Shown one piece after another: positions 21,360-30,914 of a DNA stretch of 35,308 nt. The notes below the pieces were generated by a model. That model worked only from the letters and a program-made list of their open reading frames with translations, ran no database searches and was not told where the DNA came from. The DNA is from Paucilactobacillus kaifaensis. GTDB taxonomy: Bacteria > Bacillota > Bacilli > Lactobacillales > Lactobacillaceae. Numbering within the stretch: the first letter of the stretch is position 1; the number at the start of each line of letters is the position of its first letter. Location of the stretch: assembly GCF_005405145.1 (NCBI RefSeq), contig NZ_BJDM01000018.1:1-35308 (forward strand), given 5' to 3'. The position numbers and the translations under genes are program-made.

Positions 21360-21405
21360 AGTTATTAATCAAGACAAAATCCGTTGCCCAAACCGATTAA
21401 CAACT
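21360..21405 (-). other. Stem-loop in the cshA 5' leader
   Basis: Eleven-nt arms (21360-21370 and 21395-21405) pair with one G-U around a 24-nt loop, ending about 10 nt before the ribosome site. Possible post-transcriptional control of a cold-shock helicase; function not shown. Confidence 0.6.
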
Positions 21406-21430
21406 AAAGTTAAAAATATACAACCTTGCT

Positions 21431-21459
21431 AGTATACAAGTTTTATCAGCAAATCGCAA
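21431..21459 (-). promoter_or_regulatory. Promoter for cshA
   Basis: The minus strand has TTGCGA (21454-21459), 17 nt, and TATACT (21431-21436). It lies just after the murF stop and gives a leader of roughly 90 nt. Confidence 0.72.
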
Positions 21460-21468
21460 CTATGACGC

Positions 21469-22845
21469 CTATTTACGTTGTAAGCTTGCCAAAACCGTCT
21501 CCAAATGAAGCCCATGGCTGGCCTTCAACAATACAATGTCATCGGCAGTTAAATCATTTTCCAGCTGTTTAGTCATCCCTTCTTTTTGTTCGACCACATA
21601 ATAATGCAATTGATTATCAGGATACTTATCTTGTAATTTATCCCGCAATACTTTCATGTGCGAACCAATTAAGTACACAGACTGAACTTTGCTTGGATCC
21701 AATTCTTGTGCCAACGAAGCGTGCAAGTTAGCTGCCGCATCGCCTAATTCCAGCATATCACCAAGCACCACCACTCTTTTTCCTTGGGCATGGGTTAATG
21801 AAAATGCATGGAGAACTTGTTTAGCAGCAGTTGGATTAGAATTATAGACATCACTTAGTATCTGTTCTCCCTTTTGTCCAACAACCCATTGTGCTCGGTT
21901 CTGGGTTAATTCAACGTGAGCTAAACCCGTTTGCATATTCATCGGGTCAATTCGCAACAAGTCTGCTACGCTCAAGGCAGCCAATGCATTATTTACATTA
22001 TATTCGCCCATCATTGGGACAGTGAACTCGGTTTCTGGCCACATATTTGTAGTAAATTTAATCTCATGGCTAGTTAAATTAACACTAGTAGCATAGAGAT
22101 CATTTTCTAATTGTCGGCCAAATGTTCGTTGCACACGATCAACTTGACTAGCACGTTGCGTTAATAAGGGCTCATCACCATTGAAAACAAATGTTCCATC
22201 TTCTTTTAAGCCGTGTGTGATTTCCATTTTGGCATCTGCAATTTTATCACGTGTCCCAAAAAATTCGATATGTGCTTCACCGATCATTGTAATAACAGCA
22301 ATGTCTGGATTTACCATTTTGGTAAGAAAATCAAGTTCGCCCGGATGATCCATCCCCATTTCAACAACCACAGCTTCTGTATTAGATTCCATATTAAGCA
22401 ATGTAACTGGCACACCGATTTGATTATTAAAATTCTCATAGGTTTTAGTCACATTCATTTGCGTACTCAAAATTGATGCAATCATGTCCTTGGTGGTTGT
22501 TTTACCATTACTACCCGTGACAGCCACAACGATAGGATTAATTTTACTTAAATAGTACTTGCCCAATTCCTGAAGCGCACGTAATGGATCTTTGACCACT
22601 AGAAAAGGTTGCTCGCCTTCTTCAAAGGGATGATCGCTAGCCCATAACGTTGCACTTGCTCCATGATTAAACGCACTGGACACGAATTTGTGCCCATCTT
22701 GTTTCCCATTTAATGGCACAAACAAAGCCCCATTAGCAATCTGGCGACTATCAAATGCAACACTGGATATTTCAACATCTTGCCATCTACTAATGTCATT
22801 TTCGACAGAAATTGCCTTGGCAACTTCTGCTAATTTCATTTTCAT
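21469..22845 (-). CDS. murF: UDP-MurNAc-tripeptide:D-Ala-D-Ala ligase MurF
   Basis: Adds D-Ala-D-Ala to the UDP-MurNAc-tripeptide, the last cytoplasmic step of the pentapeptide precursor. The 458 residues show the N-terminal UDP-binding domain, the ATP loop VTGSNGKTTT (109-118), NFNNQIGVP and the C-terminal ligase domain (LSDVYNSNPTAAKQVL). The first ATG follows GGAG at nine bases; a second ATG lies two codons on. The start overlaps the stop of a 33-codon upstream ORF by ATGA. Confidence 0.96.
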   Translation of the reverse strand: MKMKLAEVAKAISVENDISRWQDVEISSVAFDSRQIANGALFVPLNGKQDGHKFVSSAFNHGASATLWASDHPFEEGEQPFLVVKDPLRALQELGKYYLSKINPIVVAVTGSNGKTTTKDMIASILSTQMNVTKTYENFNNQIGVPVTLLNMESNTEAVVVEMGMDHPGELDFLTKMVNPDIAVITMIGEAHIEFFGTRDKIADAKMEITHGLKEDGTFVFNGDEPLLTQRASQVDRVQRTFGRQLENDLYATSVNLTSHEIKFTTNMWPETEFTVPMMGEYNVNNALAALSVADLLRIDPMNMQTGLAHVELTQNRAQWVVGQKGEQILSDVYNSNPTAAKQVLHAFSLTHAQGKRVVVLGDMLELGDAAANLHASLAQELDPSKVQSVYLIGSHMKVLRDKLQDKYPDNQLHYYVVEQKEGMTKQLENDLTADDIVLLKASHGLHLETVLASLQRK

Positions 22846-22943
22846 AAAAAGTGACTCCTCTTTTTCTCAGAACAATAACTGTCCGATTGTGCAACTAAAT
22901 CATTATAGCATGGATTGGCAGCCAAGTAATAAGAATATAACAT
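22842..22943 (-). CDS. Possible 33-residue upstream ORF coupled to murF
   Basis: An open frame from ATG at 22941-22943, five bases after GAGGAG, ends in TGA overlapping the murF ATG (ATGA). The peptide begins MLYSYYLAANPCYNDL and ends in a basic stretch (EKKRSHFL); it has no family I recognise. The murF extended -10 (22902-22910) lies inside it, so only transcripts begun further upstream would carry it. A 14-bp palindrome lies just before its ribosome site. It may be a leader peptide, or chance. Confidence 0.35.
   Translation of the reverse strand: MLYSYYLAANPCYNDLVAQSDSYCSEKKRSHFL
22902..22910 (-). promoter_or_regulatory. Extended -10 promoter for murF
   Basis: The minus strand reads TGC then TATAAT, about 60 nt before the murF start, without a clear -35. 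Confidence 0.58.
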
Positions 22944-22956
22944 GATTTCTCCTCTA

Positions 22957-22970
22957 AATATTGCAATATT
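22957..22970. repeat. 14-bp perfect palindrome AATATTGCAATATT
   Basis: A perfect two-fold symmetric site between the htpX terminator and the upstream ORF of murF. It could be an operator; no regulator can be named. Confidence 0.6.
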
Positions 22971-22989
22971 GGTAGCAGTTTAAGCCAGC

Positions 22990-23030
22990 AAAAAAGGGAT
23001 TAACCAAGTGTTTTATGGTCAATTCCCTTT
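22990..23030 (-). terminator. htpX terminator
   Basis: The arms at 22993-23006 and 23016-23030 form a stem with a small bulge; on the minus strand TTTTTT follows. It begins 9 nt after the htpX stop. Confidence 0.82.
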
Positions 23031-23038
23031 ATCTAAAA

Positions 23039-23938
23039 TTACATTTTTTCTAACCGTGCAATCCGTTCCTCAATTGGGGGATGCGTGTCAAATAAGTGTG
23101 TTACCGACCTTTTCTTTTTCATTGGATCGCTAATATACAGCGCTGAACTACTCGGATCAGCTTGTTTCATTGGTTTTGCGTTTGAAATTTTTTGTAATGC
23201 GGTAATCAAACCTTGCGGATTTCGTGTTAATTCCACACTACCAGCATCAGCTAAATATTCTCTGTTTCGTGACAAAGCCATTTGCGCAATTGATGCCGCT
23301 AATGGCCCTAAAATTACAATCAAAATAGAAAATATCATCAAAATAATCTGAAGATAACCGCCGCCTTCACTATCGTTACTGCGTCGACGACCACCACCCC
23401 ACCAAAACGAGTGCATTCCAATGTTAACCAGCATGGCTATTACGGCTGATAGGGCCAATGCAATGGTAGATAGCCGAATATCATAGTTGCGGACATGTGA
23501 CATTTCATGGCCAATGACAGCTTCCAGTTCCTCACGATTCAACTGCGCCATAATACCACTAGTTGCTGCCACTGCGGCATGCTCAGGATTATTCCCCGTT
23601 GCAAACGCATTAGGACTCGGATCATCAATAATGAATACCCGTGGCATGGGAACCTGGGCCACCATAGCCATGTCTTCAACCACGTGCCATAGCTCTGGCG
23701 CTTCATTTTCGTTTTTTATTTCACGACCATGATTCATATTCATGATGACAGACGTTGATTGTGCAATCATCATAACCATGTAAATAACACCAATCACCAA
23801 AGCCATGACCACTCCAGCAACATAACTATCAAAAAAAATATAACCAACGGCTGCCCCAATTGCTAATACCAACAATAAAAATCCGATCATTACATACACT
23901 GTCCGGCGTTTGTTTTGTGCAATTTGCTGATAAAGCAT
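23039..23938 (-). CDS. htpX: Membrane zinc metalloprotease HtpX
   Basis: An M48-family protease that degrades misfolded membrane proteins, functionally overlapping FtsH. The 299 residues have two N-terminal membrane segments (about 15-37 and 39-60), the zinc site HEMSH (144-148), two more hydrophobic segments (about 155-175 and 195-220) and the third ligand Glu in [13 protein letters not shown]. The C-terminal [11 protein letters not shown] is also conserved. ATG follows GGGGTG. It is 19 nt behind lemA, the common lemA-htpX pair. Confidence 0.95.
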   Translation of the reverse strand: MLYQQIAQNKRRTVYVMIGFLLLVLAIGAAVGYIFFDSYVAGVVMALVIGVIYMVMMIAQSTSVIMNMNHGREIKNENEAPELWHVVEDMAMVAQVPMPRVFIIDDPSPNAFATGNNPEHAAVAATSGIMAQLNREELEAVIGHEMSHVRNYDIRLSTIALALSAVIAMLVNIGMHSFWWGGGRRRSNDSEGGGYLQIILMIFSILIVILGPLAASIAQMALSRNREYLADAGSVELTRNPQGLITALQKISNAKPMKQADPSSSALYISDPMKKKRSVTHLFDTHPPIEERIARLEKM

Positions 23939-23957
23939 CTATTTTCACCCCATCAAA

Positions 23958-24521
23958 TTAATTATCAAATGATACCTTAGGAACAGACTTTTCTTCTTCT
24001 GGTACTTGTAAGTAATCTATTTGTACAAAGTGCTGTAATTTCGCTACAATGTTAGTTGGAAATGATTGGATCTTCATATTTAAATTAGCTGCAGTTGAAT
24101 TGAACAGTTGCCGTGAGTATGCAATCTTATTTTCCGTGTTGGTTAATTCTTCCATCAGTTTATTGTATTCCTGACTTGCTTTTAAGTCTGGATAGTTTTC
24201 TGACAAGGCAAAGATACTTTTAAGCGAGTCTGATAACTGATTGGAAACTTCCATTGTTTGCTGATGGTCTCCCGCTGGAATCTTGGTCAATTGGTTTCTT
24301 AATTGAACTACCTTTTCCAGTGTACTTGACTCATACTTGGCATAACCTTTGACGGTCTCCAATAGATTGGGAATTAAATCATTCCTTCGTTTCAATTGAA
24401 CATCAATCTGGCTCCATGATTCTTGTGTATGTGTTCTTGCACGGACTAGTCCATTATAAATTCCGGCATAAATGGCAATTAGTAAGACGATAATTACAAT
24501 CACAATAATAGTTGTCAGCAT
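23958..24521 (-). CDS. lemA: LemA family membrane protein
   Basis: The 187 residues have one N-terminal membrane segment (about 4-24) and then the helical LemA domain, with [29 protein letters not shown] and [18 protein letters not shown] features. The biochemical role is unknown; the steady pairing with htpX suggests a partner in membrane-protein turnover, which is inference. ATG follows GAGGAA. A good promoter lies at 24574-24602. Confidence 0.93.
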   Translation of the reverse strand: MLTTIIVIVIIVLLIAIYAGIYNGLVRARTHTQESWSQIDVQLKRRNDLIPNLLETVKGYAKYESSTLEKVVQLRNQLTKIPAGDHQQTMEVSNQLSDSLKSIFALSENYPDLKASQEYNKLMEELTNTENKIAYSRQLFNSTAANLNMKIQSFPTNIVAKLQHFVQIDYLQVPEEEKSVPKVSFDN

Positions 24522-24573
24522 TTCAATTCCTCATTTCTTGGCTTATATTATTAGTTACTCTTTATACTAACGC

Positions 24574-24602
24574 ATTATCCGCAGTGATGAAAGTTTTAAC
24601 AA
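24574..24602 (-). promoter_or_regulatory. Promoter for lemA-htpX
   Basis: The minus strand has TTGTTA (24597-24602), 17 nt, and GATAAT (24574-24579). It lies in the gap divergent to the phosphatase gene. Confidence 0.62.
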
Positions 24603-24644
24603 CGGTGTTAACAAAAAATAAAAGATTAGAAAGGTGTTTACATT

Positions 24645-25112
24645 ATGAATGTCCTGTTTGTTTGTTTAGGAAATATTTGTCGCTCCCCTATGGCTGAAGC
24701 AATGTTTACTAAAATGGTAGCTGATGAAGGCTTAGCTGATCTCATAAAAATTGATTCTGCTGGAACTAGTGATGAAGAAGAGGGAAATCCTCCGCATCCT
24801 GGTACTCGTAAAATACTCGCTAAGTATAATTTACCAGCTGCTAATTTAGTTTCACGACCATTAAACAACCATGACTACCTGAGTGCAGATTACATTATCT
24901 GCATGGATGACATGAACTTAGCTGACGTCAAACGGCGGGCGCCAGTCAATACAACTGCTAACATTAATGCTATTTTTGATATGACTCCAGCAAAAAAGGG
25001 TCAGGCAATTCCTGACCCTTGGTACACGCATCGCTTTCAAGATACCTACAACAGTTTAGCGGAAGCTTTACCGTCATGGCTAACATATTTCAAGCAGCAG
25101 TTGGAGAACTAG
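24645..25112 (+). CDS. Low-molecular-weight protein-tyrosine phosphatase
   Basis: A cytoplasmic LMW-PTP or arsenate-reductase-like fold. The 155 residues have the P-loop CLGNICRS with nucleophile C7 and R13, and the general acid D124 in the DPW loop. Sequence alone does not tell protein tyrosine phosphatase from a small-molecule phosphatase. GAAAGGTG precedes the ATG. The stop shares CTAG with the srtA stop on the other strand. The codons for residues 118-125 also form the hairpin of the srtA terminator, so part of this gene is doubly used. Confidence 0.92.
   Translation: MNVLFVCLGNICRSPMAEAMFTKMVADEGLADLIKIDSAGTSDEEEGNPPHPGTRKILAKYNLPAANLVSRPLNNHDYLSADYIICMDDMNLADVKRRAPVNTTANINAIFDMTPAKKGQAIPDPWYTHRFQDTYNSLAEALPSWLTYFKQQLEN
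24991..25020 (-). terminator. srtA terminator embedded in the phosphatase gene
   Basis: The perfect 10-bp stem AAGGGTCAGG (24996-25005) with CCTGACCCTT (25011-25020) has a 5-nt loop and is followed on the minus strand by TTTTTT. It is 89 nt past the srtA stop. On the plus strand no T-run follows, so it does not stop the phosphatase transcript. Confidence 0.88.
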
Positions 25113-25816
25113 TATTTATTATTAAAGCTGCCACTTAACTGTTTCTGCACCTTTTCGGGTGCCTGCTTATACTTCATGGTTTTAACGTACTTACCACGAA
25201 TCATCAACCGATTAGTACCCGTGGCATCACAGGTAATGAGGGTGATGATTTTTCTTTGTGGCGTATTTTCGACCACATCTAATCGAGTTGCTTTTATAAA
25301 AGTTCGTTTATATATTTTATATTCATAAACGTGCTTTAAATTCGTCAAGTAAATCTTTTGACCTACTTTTGCTTTCCAGTATAAGGGACTAAATAAGATT
25401 TTCTTATTATTCATATGATGTCCGGCCAAGGCATAATTACCTTTTCCCATCTTCATATCAGCACGCATAGTTCCAGCTGCCAGAGCAAGCACAGTGTTAT
25501 CAACACCTTTAGCAATCGGTAAATTCATTTTAATTGATGGAATCGAAATTTCACCAATCACATTGATTTTTTGCTTATTGAGACGGGCCTTAGCAACACT
25601 TTGTAAATCTAACGATTTAACACTTGAAAAATCAAAGTTACCTTTCTTTTGACTATTTTTTTTGATACTACTTTGACTAACGGATGGTTTATATGAATCA
25701 ACCAAATAATTTTTAATTTGTTGGTTAAAAATTAAGCCCAGTGACACTAAAATTAGTAGCGTCAATAAAATGCTACCTAGCCAGCGCTTAAACTTACTCG
25801 TTTGCTTTTTTTTCAT
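25109..25816 (-). CDS. srtA: Class A sortase
   Basis: A membrane transpeptidase that links LPxTG-type surface proteins to the cell wall. The 235 residues have a basic start, one membrane anchor (about 12-30) and the sortase barrel with H133 (LAGHHM), C196 in TLITC and R203 in GTNRLMIRG. ATG at 25814-25816 lies three bases after GGAGGGG; the in-frame TTG at 25828 overlaps that site and is rejected. It is monocistronic. No substrate gene is in the window. Confidence 0.94.
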   Translation of the reverse strand: MKKKQTSKFKRWLGSILLTLLILVSLGLIFNQQIKNYLVDSYKPSVSQSSIKKNSQKKGNFDFSSVKSLDLQSVAKARLNKQKINVIGEISIPSIKMNLPIAKGVDNTVLALAAGTMRADMKMGKGNYALAGHHMNNKKILFSPLYWKAKVGQKIYLTNLKHVYEYKIYKRTFIKATRLDVVENTPQRKIITLITCDATGTNRLMIRGKYVKTMKYKQAPEKVQKQLSGSFNNKY

Positions 25817-25931
25817 TTTCCCCTCCAAAATAAGTTGGTTAATAATTGATCAGTGGTACTATACATAATATGAATTATTTCAAATATGAGTATACCGCAT
25901 CTAAAAATAAATGAAAGGAATCAGTCGTTTC

Positions 25932-27170
25932 ATGAAAATAATCAAACAAAAAATGTTTCGCCCACGAGAAACTTGGGAGAAAAATCTGATTGTTTTGTGG
26001 TTCAGTGTTTTTATGGCCGGGATGGCATTCTCTGAAATCATGCCGTTCATGTCACTTTATGTGGACACTCTGGGAACCTTTTCTAAAAGCCAATTGAATC
26101 TTTATTCAGGACTCGTTTTTTCAGTTACCTATATGGTAACAGCCGTGGTTTCACCGTTATGGGGTAAATTAGCTGACCGCCACGGTCGTAAAATAATGAT
26201 TTTACGAGCATCTGCCGGGATGGCAATTGTATTGGCAATGATGGGGTTAGTTACTAACGTTTGGCAATTAATGGGATTGAGATTTATTCAAGGTATTTTC
26301 TCAGGCTATATTAGCAACGCTAATGCTCTAATTGCAACTGAAACGCCCAAAGAAAAAAGTGGTCGCGCTCTTGGTACTTTAATGGCTGGAACAACGGGCG
26401 GTAATTTGCTTGGGCCACTACTTGGTGGAACTCTTGCTTCAATATTTAGCTATCGAGTTACGTTCTTTATTACTGGCGGTTTATTAGGAATTGTCTTCTT
26501 TATGAGTCTGTTTTTGGTTCACGAAACTGACTTTAAGCCTGCAGCTAGCAAAGATTTATTTAGTACCCGTGGCGTCTTAAAGGCGCTAAAAGACCCACAA
26601 ATGATTTTTGGCATGCTCCTAACCACCTTGATCATCCAGGCTTCTAACAATTCAATTACTCCCATAATTTCACTATATGTCCGCGAGTTAATGCACCATA
26701 ATGGTGATGTTACCTTCGTGAGTGGGGTCATTGCTGCAATTCCCGGAATAGCAACAATGGCGGCGGCTCCCAAGTTAGGTGCCCTAGGTGATCGAATTGG
26801 AACTGAACGCATTTTGACGATTGGTTTTATCCTTGCTATTTGTTTTTTCATTCCCACCGCTTTTGTTACCAATGTTTGGCAATTAGGAATTTTAAGATTT
26901 CTCGTTGGTCTTTCAGACGCAACAATGATTCCACAAGTTCAAACCCTATTAGCTAAAAACACCCCGGCAATGGTCACCGGTCGGGTATTTAGTTGGAATC
27001 AAAGCTTTCAAGCAGTTGGAAACATTATCGGCCCGCTACTAGGAGCTGTGATATCAGGGTGGTTTGATTACAGTGGGGTTTTCTTATCCACAGCATTGTT
27101 AGTCTTTATGAACTTTTTACTATTTAGGGTCAACGTGGCAAATAAAAAAAGTGTGCGTTCCCGCGATTAG
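25932..27170 (+). CDS. MFS drug/multidrug exporter (DHA1, PmrA/NorA-like)
   Basis: A proton-coupled exporter with about 12 membrane segments over 412 residues. Motif A is present as GKLADRHGRK in the loop after the second segment, and the pattern of a duplicated six-helix half is clear. The substrate is unknown. I prefer ATG at 25932 because AAAGGA lies upstream (about 12 bases); an in-frame ATG at 25911 has no site and may be over-called. It is divergent to srtA and shares a bidirectional terminator with rpmE2. No confident promoter was seen in the 115-nt divergent gap. Confidence 0.87.
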   Translation: MKIIKQKMFRPRETWEKNLIVLWFSVFMAGMAFSEIMPFMSLYVDTLGTFSKSQLNLYSGLVFSVTYMVTAVVSPLWGKLADRHGRKIMILRASAGMAIVLAMMGLVTNVWQLMGLRFIQGIFSGYISNANALIATETPKEKSGRALGTLMAGTTGGNLLGPLLGGTLASIFSYRVTFFITGGLLGIVFFMSLFLVHETDFKPAASKDLFSTRGVLKALKDPQMIFGMLLTTLIIQASNNSITPIISLYVRELMHHNGDVTFVSGVIAAIPGIATMAAAPKLGALGDRIGTERILTIGFILAICFFIPTAFVTNVWQLGILRFLVGLSDATMIPQVQTLLAKNTPAMVTGRVFSWNQSFQAVGNIIGPLLGAVISGWFDYSGVFLSTALLVFMNFLLFRVNVANKKSVRSRD

Positions 27171-27255
27171 AAGTTGAAACACAACGGTAAAAGCTACTCG
27201 TTTAAGTATAAGAATGAAAATTATAACTTTTATCATTGTATATAAATTAGAGACA

Positions 27256-27292
27256 AAAAAGCTCGCAGAATATAAAATTCCGCGAGCTTTTT
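27256..27292. terminator. Bidirectional terminator between the MFS gene and rpmE2
   Basis: A 16-nt arm pair (27256-27271 with 27277-27292, one mismatch) with A5 and T5 ends works on both strands. It is 14 nt after the rpmE2 stop and 86 nt after the MFS stop. I see nothing else in 27171-27255. Confidence 0.9.
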
Positions 27293-27305
27293 AATTTCAA
27301 CATAA

Positions 27306-27554
27306 TTAGTTCTTGAGACCATATTTTTTGTTGAAACGATCCACAGCACCATCGGCCTGGGTAAACTTCTGCTTACCAGTATAGAACGGATGTGAATCTG
27401 ATGTAACTTCAACCCGAATTAATGGATATTCGTTACCATCTTCCCATTTAACTGTTTCCTTAGAAGTGGCTGTTGAGCCAGAAACAAACTTAAAGCCTGT
27501 TGATGAATCTTCAAACACAACTAAGTGATAATCTGGATGAATTCCTTGTTTCAT
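27306..27554 (-). CDS. rpmE2: Ribosomal protein L31 type B
   Basis: A 50S subunit protein. The 82 residues carry the type B hallmarks ([20 protein letters not shown], then [11 protein letters not shown]) and lack the CxxC zinc ribbon of type A, so it needs no zinc. ATG follows AAAGGAG at a slightly long spacing. It has its own promoter after murA and a strong terminator. Confidence 0.96.
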   Translation of the reverse strand: MKQGIHPDYHLVVFEDSSTGFKFVSGSTATSKETVKWEDGNEYPLIRVEVTSDSHPFYTGKQKFTQADGAVDRFNKKYGLKN

Positions 27555-27619
27555 AGTTTAATACGCTCCTTTGCCATGAATCATCGACTGAAACATAGTT
27601 ATTTATCGTTAACCACAAT

Positions 27620-27648
27620 AGATTACCATGAATTACAATTTTTAGCAA
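27620..27648 (-). promoter_or_regulatory. Promoter for rpmE2
   Basis: The minus strand has TTGCTA (27643-27648), 17 nt, and TAATCT (27620-27625), immediately after the murA stop. Confidence 0.65.
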
Positions 27649-27652
27649 CTCA

Positions 27653-28933
27653 TTATTCTGTTACTTCTACTCCAGACTCGTCTTCGATATGCACATTAGC
27701 ATTGAGTCGATTTAATTTCCACACAATTCTGTCATAGCCACGCAAAATATTGTCAGCATGAGTAATAACAGTCTGTCCACTAGCCATCAGCCCAGCAATC
27801 ATCAAAGAAGCGCCAGCCCTAATTTCGCCTGCATCAACCTGTGCACCATGCAATTTAGTCGAATGATCAACTAAGATGACATCTTTTTGTGCTGAAATGT
27901 CTAGCCCCATCTTTTGCAATTCTGGAATATGCTTAACTCGTTGCGGATAAATTGTATCAACAATGACACTTACACCCTTGGCACACGCTAGTAACGGTGT
28001 AATAGGTTGCTGTAAATCAGTCGCAAAACCAGGGAAAGGTAGTGTCTTAACATTAATCGCCTGTAATGCCCCACTGTGTGGAACGAAGATACTATCTTCA
28101 CCTATTTTTAATTGAACACCCATCTCAATCATTTTACTAGTAAACGACTCCAAATGTTCTGGAATAATGTTGTGTAACGTAATTCCATCACCAACAGCTG
28201 CTGCTAATGAAAGGTATGTTCCAGCCTCAATACGATCCGGAATAATGGTATGGGTATTCATTGATCGCAACGAATCAACACCTTCAATTCGAATTACGTC
28301 AGTCCCCACGCCTCTAATTTTTGCGCCCATGTTGTTAAGAAAAGTCGCTACATCAATAATTTCTGGTTCTTTAGCTGCGTTCTCAATTACTGTAGTTCCA
28401 TCAGCACGAACAGCCGCTAAAATACTGTTAATTGTAGCTCCTACAGAAACCATATCCATAAAAATACGTGCGCCATGAAGTCCATTTTCAGCAGTAATAT
28501 TAACTTTGCCATCATTTTCAACAACCTGGGCACCCATGGCCTTAAACGCCTTAATATGCTGATCGATTGGTCGTGGTCCAATATTATCTCCACCTGGAAA
28601 AGTCAAAACAGCACGGTGGAACCGTCCCAGAAGTGCTCCCATAAAGTAATATGATGCCCGTAAACTTTTAATTGCCTTGCTTGGTAATTCGCTTTCGATA
28701 ATTTGTGTTGGATCAATGTTTAATACCCCATGATTAAAATCGGAATGTACATTCATTGATTCTAAAATGATCATTAAATTATGAACATCCAAAATATCTG
28801 GTACTGTGTCAAATTGAACAGGAGTATCGGCTAAAATTGCAGCTGGAATCAGCGCAACTGTACTATTTTTAGCACCGCCAATTGTTATTTCACCGGCTAA
28901 CCGGTTTCCTCCTTGAATGATCATACTTTTCAT
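27653..28933 (-). CDS. murA: UDP-GlcNAc 1-carboxyvinyltransferase (MurA, MurZ-type)
   Basis: Transfers enolpyruvate from PEP to UDP-GlcNAc, the first committed step of peptidoglycan synthesis. The 426 residues have K22-N23 (GAKNS), the LRASYYFMGALLGRF segment of the second MurA type of Bacilli, and the arginine loop GPRPID. The loop residue that is Cys115 in Escherichia coli is Asp116 here (PGGDNIG). ATG at 28931-28933 lies nine bases after GAGG; the longer in-frame GTG is rejected. Upstream promoter at 28987-29015. Confidence 0.95.
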   Translation of the reverse strand: MKSMIIQGGNRLAGEITIGGAKNSTVALIPAAILADTPVQFDTVPDILDVHNLMIILESMNVHSDFNHGVLNIDPTQIIESELPSKAIKSLRASYYFMGALLGRFHRAVLTFPGGDNIGPRPIDQHIKAFKAMGAQVVENDGKVNITAENGLHGARIFMDMVSVGATINSILAAVRADGTTVIENAAKEPEIIDVATFLNNMGAKIRGVGTDVIRIEGVDSLRSMNTHTIIPDRIEAGTYLSLAAAVGDGITLHNIIPEHLESFTSKMIEMGVQLKIGEDSIFVPHSGALQAINVKTLPFPGFATDLQQPITPLLACAKGVSVIVDTIYPQRVKHIPELQKMGLDISAQKDVILVDHSTKLHGAQVDAGEIRAGASLMIAGLMASGQTVITHADNILRGYDRIVWKLNRLNANVHIEDESGVEVTE

Positions 28934-28986
28934 TATTAAATTCCTCACTATAAAACTAGTTCATTGTTTAAAAACAATCAACTGTA

Positions 28987-29015
28987 ATAATAAAGAAACC
29001 AGCGACAAATTACAA
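28987..29015 (-). promoter_or_regulatory. Promoter for murA
   Basis: The minus strand has TTGTAA (29010-29015), 17 nt, and TATTAT (28987-28992). A second perfect -10 (TATAAT, 29069-29074) lies further upstream without a good -35. Confidence 0.7.
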
Positions 29016-29089
29016 CCGTTTCTAGCGATTCATTCAATTTGTTATCATAAAATTTAGCAATATTAACTATTATACGTGAAAATAATGTT

Positions 29090-29115
29090 TTTTAATTAAC
29101 TTATTTTAATTAACT
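29090..29115. repeat. Tandem 12-bp direct repeat TTTTAATTAACT
   Basis: Two perfect copies (29090-29101 and 29104-29115) with a 14-bp period in the pyrG-murA gap. Each contains the palindrome TTAATTAA. It may be paired protein sites or simple AT-rich drift. Confidence 0.55.
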
Positions 29116-29134
29116 GTAGATAACAATTAAACTC

Positions 29135-30736
<1,602 letters not shown>

Positions 30737-30789
30737 TTAACTCCTTTGGGAAAATTTGAAGGCCACCTTGCATTTCTAATCCAAAAAAC

Positions 30790-30819
30790 AAAAAAATCCC
30801 TATTCATTTTGAATAGGGA
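30790..30819 (-). terminator. pyrG attenuator terminator
   Basis: A 9-bp stem TCCCTATTC/GAATAGGGA (30797-30805 with 30811-30819) followed on the minus strand by seven T. The 5' arm of the RNA begins GCTCCC, the pyrimidine-rich stretch that a poly-G 5' end can pair with. Confidence 0.9.
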
Positions 30820-30841
30820 GCATTTGATTCGAACTATGATG

Positions 30842-30860
30842 TCCCAATCAATAATTGGGA
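30842..30860 (-). other. Extra hairpin at the pyrG transcript 5' end
   Basis: TCCCAAT (minus strand 30860-30854) pairs with ATTGGGA (30848-30842) around a 5-nt loop, starting at +5 right after the initiating GGGC. It locks up the nearest TCCC. Confidence 0.75.
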
Positions 30861-30900
30861 GCCCAAAATAGATGATACAAGGTTTATGAATGTTCGTCAA
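30861..30900 (-). promoter_or_regulatory. pyrG promoter and GGGC start (CTP-sensing)
   Basis: The minus strand has TTGACG (30895-30900), 17 nt, TATCAT (30872-30877), 7 nt, then GGGC with +1 at 30864. In B. subtilis pyrG low CTP stalls polymerase before the C, G residues are added repeatedly, and the poly-G end disrupts the terminator. All parts are visible here. Confidence 0.88.
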
Positions 30901-30914
30901 GCTAAATCAGAAAT

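Noticed and set aside
25817-25931. Promoters for srtA and the MFS gene in the divergent gap
   Set aside because: Several TATA-like hexamers exist on both strands but none pairs with a -35 at 16-18 nt, so no call is made.
29090-29115. A terminator for pyrG formed by the two TTAATTAA palindromes
   Set aside because: The stem is A-T only and A residues, not T, follow on the minus strand; I therefore see no convincing pyrG terminator and list the element only as a repeat.
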